Shown in pieces: positions 7,168 to 10,159 of a DNA stretch of 10,159 nt (position 1 is its first letter; the number at the start of each line of letters is the position of its first letter). This DNA is from Pseudomonadota bacterium (lineage in GTDB: Bacteria > Pseudomonadota > Gammaproteobacteria > Burkholderiales > SG8-39). Both the position numbers and the translations under genes were made by a program. The DNA lies in contig JAKAIH010000054.1 in NCBI GenBank assembly GCA_021825225.1, positions 1 to 10,159 of the forward strand, given 5' to 3'. The notes under the pieces were generated by a model. It ran no database searches, was not told the DNA's origin, and saw only the letters and a list, made by a program, of their open reading frames with translations.

Positions 7168-8115
7168 TTGAAAATTGCAATCGTCACGCCGGCGGCGGTC
7201 GGATCGCGCACCGGCAACCGGCACACGGCGCAGCGCTGGGCTGCGATGCTGCGCGCGGCCGGACACAAGGCGGCATTGGCGATCGAATGGGATGGGTGCG
7301 CTGCGGACGTACTTATCGCCTTGCATGCGCGCCGCAGCCATGCATCCATCCTGCGCTTTCGCGAGGCGTATCCGGAGGGAAAATTGGTCGTGGTGCTGAC
7401 CGGCACCGACCTGTATCGCGACATACACTATGATGCAGACGCACAGCTGTCGCTGAAACTCGCGCAGCGCCTGGTGGTGCTGCAGGACGAAGGTTTGAAG
7501 GCTTTGCCGCGGCCGTTGCGCGCCAAGACGCGCGTCGTATACCAGTCGGCGCAAGTCAAGGCGAAAGCGCACCCGCCGGCGAAAACATTTCGCATATGCG
7601 TACTTGGCCACTTGCGCGAGGAGAAAGATCCATTTCGTGCCGCGCTGGCGCTGAAGCTCATCCCCGCAACGGAAATCATCGAGCTGGTACACCTGGGCAA
7701 GCCCATGTCGCCGGCAATGGCGGCGCAGGCCAAGGACCTGATGCGCGATGACGCGCGCTACCGCTGGCTCGGCGGATTGCCGCATGGCCGCACGCTGGAC
7801 TGGCTGGCGCGCAGCCAGCTGATGGTGATCAGCTCGCGCATGGAAGGCGGCGCGAACGCAATCGCGGAGGCGGCGTGCCTTGGTGTGCCGGTGCTGGCAT
7901 CGGCCATCCCCGGCAATATCGGCATGCTCGGCGCGGACTATCCCGGCTATTACCCATTCGGTGATGAGACGGCGCTCGCCAAGCTGCTGGGCAAGGCCAT
8001 GCGACACCAGTCGTATTATCAGTCGCTCAAGCGCGCAATCGCGGCGCGGCGGCATTTGTTCCGGCCCCGCAGCGAGCAGGCTGGCCTGCTGCGTCTGCTG
8101 CGCGATCTCGCCTGA
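7168..8115 (+). CDS. senB: GT4-like glycosyltransferase, probable selenosugar synthase SenB
   Basis: A 315-residue GT-B fold protein. In characterised selenoneine loci SenB uses selenophosphate and a UDP-sugar to form the C-Se bond of a selenosugar, which SenA then uses. The N-terminus KIAIVTPAAVGSRTGNRHTA and the RW that follows fits the SenB family, as does TGTDLYRDI at 78-86. The C-terminal half has the GT4 pattern: LGHLREEKDPF, then the EX7E motif with Glu226 and Glu234 in MEGGANAIAEAACLGVPVLA, and IPGNIGML. The start is TTG at 7168, with AGAGAAG seven bases upstream; homologues begin at this residue and no ATG lies nearby. It is divergent from senA (49-base gap) and convergent with rnhB (26-base gap). 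Without senA beside it, one could only call it a family 4 glycosyltransferase; the pairing is what supports SenB. Confidence 0.85.
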   Translation: MKIAIVTPAAVGSRTGNRHTAQRWAAMLRAAGHKAALAIEWDGCAADVLIALHARRSHASILRFREAYPEGKLVVVLTGTDLYRDIHYDADAQLSLKLAQRLVVLQDEGLKALPRPLRAKTRVVYQSAQVKAKAHPPAKTFRICVLGHLREEKDPFRAALALKLIPATEIIELVHLGKPMSPAMAAQAKDLMRDDARYRWLGGLPHGRTLDWLARSQLMVISSRMEGGANAIAEAACLGVPVLASAIPGNIGMLGADYPGYYPFGDETALAKLLGKAMRHQSYYQSLKRAIAARRHLFRPRSEQAGLLRLLRDLA

Positions 8116-8141
8116 GCGCTGCAGATACCTTACAGGCCGGT

Positions 8142-8708
8142 TCAATCCCGCAGCAGCCTGCGTATCGGCGCGTAGCTGCGGCGGTGAATCGCGGACACGC
8201 CATGCAGCTCCAAAGCGGCCAGATGTGCGGCCGTCGGATAGCCCTTGTGCCGATCCAGTCCATAAGCCGGGTAGAGCTGATGCAGGCGCAGCATTTCCGC
8301 GTCACGTGCCGTCTTCGCGAGAATCGATGCGGCGGAAATCGCCGCTATCTTGCTGTCCCCCCTGACGATGGCCCTGACCGGACAGGAAACCGCCGGGCAC
8401 TGATTGCCGTCGACCAGCACTTCGCCAGGCGCGATGCTCAACTGCTCGACTGCGCGGCACATGGCCAGCAGACTGGCTTGCAGGATATTGATCGCGTCGA
8501 TTTCGTCCACCGTGGCCGAGGCGATCGCCCAGGCCAGCGCCTGGCGGCGTATTTGCCCGGCCAGTTCCTGCCGCCTCGATGCCGACAGGGTTTTGGAGTC
8601 GGCCAGACCGGCGATGGGGGCGGCCGGATCGAGGATCACCGCAGCGGCGTAGACCGGGCCGGCGAGCGGCCCGCGCCCCGCTTCGTCGACGCCGCAGACT
8701 AGGTTCAT
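8142..8708 (-). CDS. rnhB: Ribonuclease HII
   Basis: Cleaves RNA in RNA-DNA hybrids, including single ribonucleotides left in DNA. The 188-residue product has the usual compact length. The catalytic carboxylates are Asp8 and Glu9 (in [13 protein letters not shown]), Asp100 (LVDGN) and Asp118 (RGDSK), matching E. coli Asp16, Glu17, Asp108 and Asp126. [13 protein letters not shown] (124-136) and HKGYPTAAH (154-162) are further RNase HII signatures. The ATG at 8708 has GAGAGGGG just upstream. It follows lpxB by 23 bases and is the last gene of the lpxA-lpxB-rnhB run in this window. Confidence 0.97.
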   Translation of the reverse strand: MNLVCGVDEAGRGPLAGPVYAAAVILDPAAPIAGLADSKTLSASRRQELAGQIRRQALAWAIASATVDEIDAINILQASLLAMCRAVEQLSIAPGEVLVDGNQCPAVSCPVRAIVRGDSKIAAISAASILAKTARDAEMLRLHQLYPAYGLDRHKGYPTAAHLAALELHGVSAIHRRSYAPIRRLLRD

Positions 8709-8731
8709 CTGCCCCTCTCAGACGAACCAGT

Positions 8732-9892
8732 TCATGCAGCCGCGCGTGCCAGCAAAGGCAGCACCGCCCTCGCTGCCTGCTCCGCGGTATTGCATTTCAG
8801 CTGGCGGTGTATGGCGGCGAAGCGCTGCGGCAGGCGTGCGCGCAGCATGCTGTCGTTGAGTGAGTTGTGCAGCGCCTGAGCCAGATTTTCCGGCGTGGCG
8901 TCGTGCTGTAGCAACTCGGGCACCACGAATTCTCCGGCCAAGACATTGGGCAGGCCGATATAGGGCAGGTAGCCCATGCGCCGCATCAGCAGCCAGCTGG
9001 CTTCGGCCATCTTGTAGGTGATCACCATCGGTTTCTTCAGCAATGCCGCTTCCAGCGTGGCGGTGCCGCTTGCCACCAGCGCGACATCGGCAGCAGCCAG
9101 CGCATCGCGCGCATGGCCGAACAGGATGGTGAGAGGCAGTTCGCCGGCGTCGGCCCGATACAGCGCGGCCTCGAAGATTTCGCGCGTCTCGCGGCTGACC
9201 AGCGGGACCAGGAACAGCGGCCGCTCGATTTTCTGCGCCAGCAGCTTGGCCGTGGCGATGAACGTGTCCGCCATATAGCGCAGTTCCGACTGGCGGCTGC
9301 CCGGCAGGAGCGCTATCACCTTGCGTTCCGGCGCGATCCTGAGCTGGGCGCGCGCGCTGGCAGTCTGGTCCTGCTCCGGGATCAGATCGGCGAGCGGATG
9401 GCCGACATAGGTCGCGGCGATACCCGCCTTGGCGTAAATCGCCGCCTCGAACGGAAACAGCGTCAGCATGTGATCCACCGAGCGCGCGATGACGGCGACG
9501 CGGCTGCCGCGCCAGGCCCAGACCGAGGGGCTCACATAATGCACCACCGGCACCCCGGCGCGCTTGAGGCCGGCTTCCAGGCCCAGATTGAAATCCGGTG
9601 CGTCTATGCCGATGAACAGCTGCGGCCGTGCCGCGAGCAAGGCCAGTTTCAGCTTGCGCCGCATCCGCACCAGCCCCGGATAATGCCGCAACACCTCGGC
9701 ATAACCGCGCACCGCCAGGCGTTCCATTGGATACAGGCTGTCCAGGCCCTGAGATTCCATTTTGGGTCCGCCGATGCCGACGAACCTGGCCTCAGGCAGG
9801 TGCGCGCGCAATGCCGCAATCAAATGCGCGCCCAGCAGGTCTCCCGAGGCCTCCCCGGCAACCATGCCGATGGTAAGCTGCACTGCGCTCAC
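8732..9892 (-). CDS. lpxB: Lipid-A-disaccharide synthase
   Basis: A GT19-family, membrane-associated enzyme that condenses UDP-2,3-diacylglucosamine with lipid X to form the lipid A disaccharide in the Raetz pathway. The 386-residue product has the family's usual length. Hallmarks are VAGEASGDLLGAHLI (11-25), FVGIGGPKMESQGLD, IGIDAPDFNLGLE, YVSPSVWAWR, GHPLAD, LLPGSRQSE and the nucleotide-binding ASGTATLEAALLKKPMV. The start is a GTG at 9892, separated from the lpxA stop by one base. GTG at 9883 (residue 4) or ATG at 9865 (residue 10) are alternatives; the last would cut into the conserved first strand. I see no clear ribosome binding site, consistent with coupling to lpxA. Confidence 0.97.
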   Translation of the reverse strand: MSAVQLTIGMVAGEASGDLLGAHLIAALRAHLPEARFVGIGGPKMESQGLDSLYPMERLAVRGYAEVLRHYPGLVRMRRKLKLALLAARPQLFIGIDAPDFNLGLEAGLKRAGVPVVHYVSPSVWAWRGSRVAVIARSVDHMLTLFPFEAAIYAKAGIAATYVGHPLADLIPEQDQTASARAQLRIAPERKVIALLPGSRQSELRYMADTFIATAKLLAQKIERPLFLVPLVSRETREIFEAALYRADAGELPLTILFGHARDALAAADVALVASGTATLEAALLKKPMVITYKMAEASWLLMRRMGYLPYIGLPNVLAGEFVVPELLQHDATPENLAQALHNSLNDSMLRARLPQRFAAIHRQLKCNTAEQAARAVLPLLARAAA

Positions 9893-9893
9893 G

Positions 9894-10159
9894 TCAGCGC
9901 ACTATCCCGCGCGTCGAGCCTTGCAGGAATTCCGCCAGCAAACCGACCTCGGCGCAAGCCTTGGCCTGTTCCGCAAGTTGCGACCTGGCCTGATCCAGCG
10001 TCAGGCCGGACTTGTACAGCGTCTTGTAGGCACGCTTGATTGCAGCCAGCGCGGTGCTGGAGAATCCGCGGCGGCGCAGTCCCTCGGAATTGATGCCGTA
10101 GGGCTTGGCGCTGTCGCCAGCCGCCATCACGTACGGCGGCAAGTCGTGCACCAGGACAG
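9894..10159 (-). CDS. lpxA: UDP-N-acetylglucosamine acyltransferase LpxA, C-terminal part only
   Basis: The last 87 residues of LpxA, which starts lipid A synthesis by adding a 3-hydroxyacyl chain to UDP-GlcNAc. The fragment covers the end of the left-handed beta-helix (VHDLPPYVMAAGDSAKPYGI) and the helical C-terminal domain with NSEGLRRRGFSS, a run of helices, and the ending RGIVR. The frame is open to the right edge, so the start and about two thirds of the protein lie outside. lpxB begins one base after its stop, as in the usual fabZ-lpxA-lpxB operon. Confidence 0.94.
   Translation of the reverse strand, partial: VLVHDLPPYVMAAGDSAKPYGINSEGLRRRGFSSTALAAIKRAYKTLYKSGLTLDQARSQLAEQAKACAEVGLLAEFLQGSTRGIVR

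Noticed and set aside
7147..8145. A 332-codon minus-strand frame opposite senB
   Set aside because: It is antisense to a good GT4-type coding frame with an EX7E motif and has no domain signature of its own.
8149..8162. Short inverted repeat CGCAG/CTGCG at the rnhB 3' end as a terminator
   Set aside because: It lies within the rnhB coding sequence, has only five pairs and no T-run on either strand.
9113..10039. A 308-codon plus-strand frame across lpxB and lpxA
   Set aside because: It spans two well-supported genes on the other strand and shows no recognisable domain.

Overview
The window is a GC-rich bacterial chromosome segment. Its proteins and gene order (guaBA, a DUF4124 gene, ratA-rnfH facing away from smpB, and the end of an lpxA-lpxB-rnhB operon) look betaproteobacterial. 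LpxA and LpxB show a Gram-negative cell making lipid A. I cannot name a genus. Twelve protein genes fill nearly all of the sequence. I see no rRNA, tRNA, CRISPR array, insertion sequence or phage gene.

Left part (1-3260), minus strand: guaB then guaA, the two steps from IMP to GMP. guaA runs off the left edge about a dozen codons before its end. guaB has a clear promoter and ribosome binding site. An imperfect hairpin with a broken T-run lies between guaB and guaA and may attenuate guaA. Divergent from guaB is a small exported DUF4124 protein (3262-3738).

Middle (3739-5040): ratA and rnfH lie on the minus strand 2 bases apart, and smpB (trans-translation) diverges from ratA. The ratA/smpB gap holds two overlapping extended -10 elements facing opposite ways. 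smpB meets the next gene tail to tail, their stop codons sharing one CTAG.

Right-centre (5035-8115), the most interesting part: an EgtB-like iron enzyme (5808-7118, minus) diverges from a GT4-like glycosyltransferase (7168-8115, plus). Together they fit the selenoneine pathway: SenB makes a selenosugar from selenophosphate and a UDP-sugar, and SenA joins it to hercynine and the product becomes selenoneine. The third known gene, senC (a SelD homologue), and a hercynine source (EgtD) are not in the window. senA runs by a TTGA stop/start overlap into a SpoU/TrmH-family RNA methyltransferase gene.

Right end (8142-10159), minus strand: lpxA (C-terminal part only), lpxB and rnhB in a tight operon. 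In many betaproteobacteria a TrmH-type methyltransferase gene follows rnhB directly, so the sen pair looks inserted into that block.

Stretches without genes are all under 170 bases: 1549-1637 (hairpin), 3099-3261 (promoters), 3739-3818 (possible terminator), 4535-4585 (promoters), 7119-7167 (palindrome), 8116-8141 and 8709-8731 (nothing notable).
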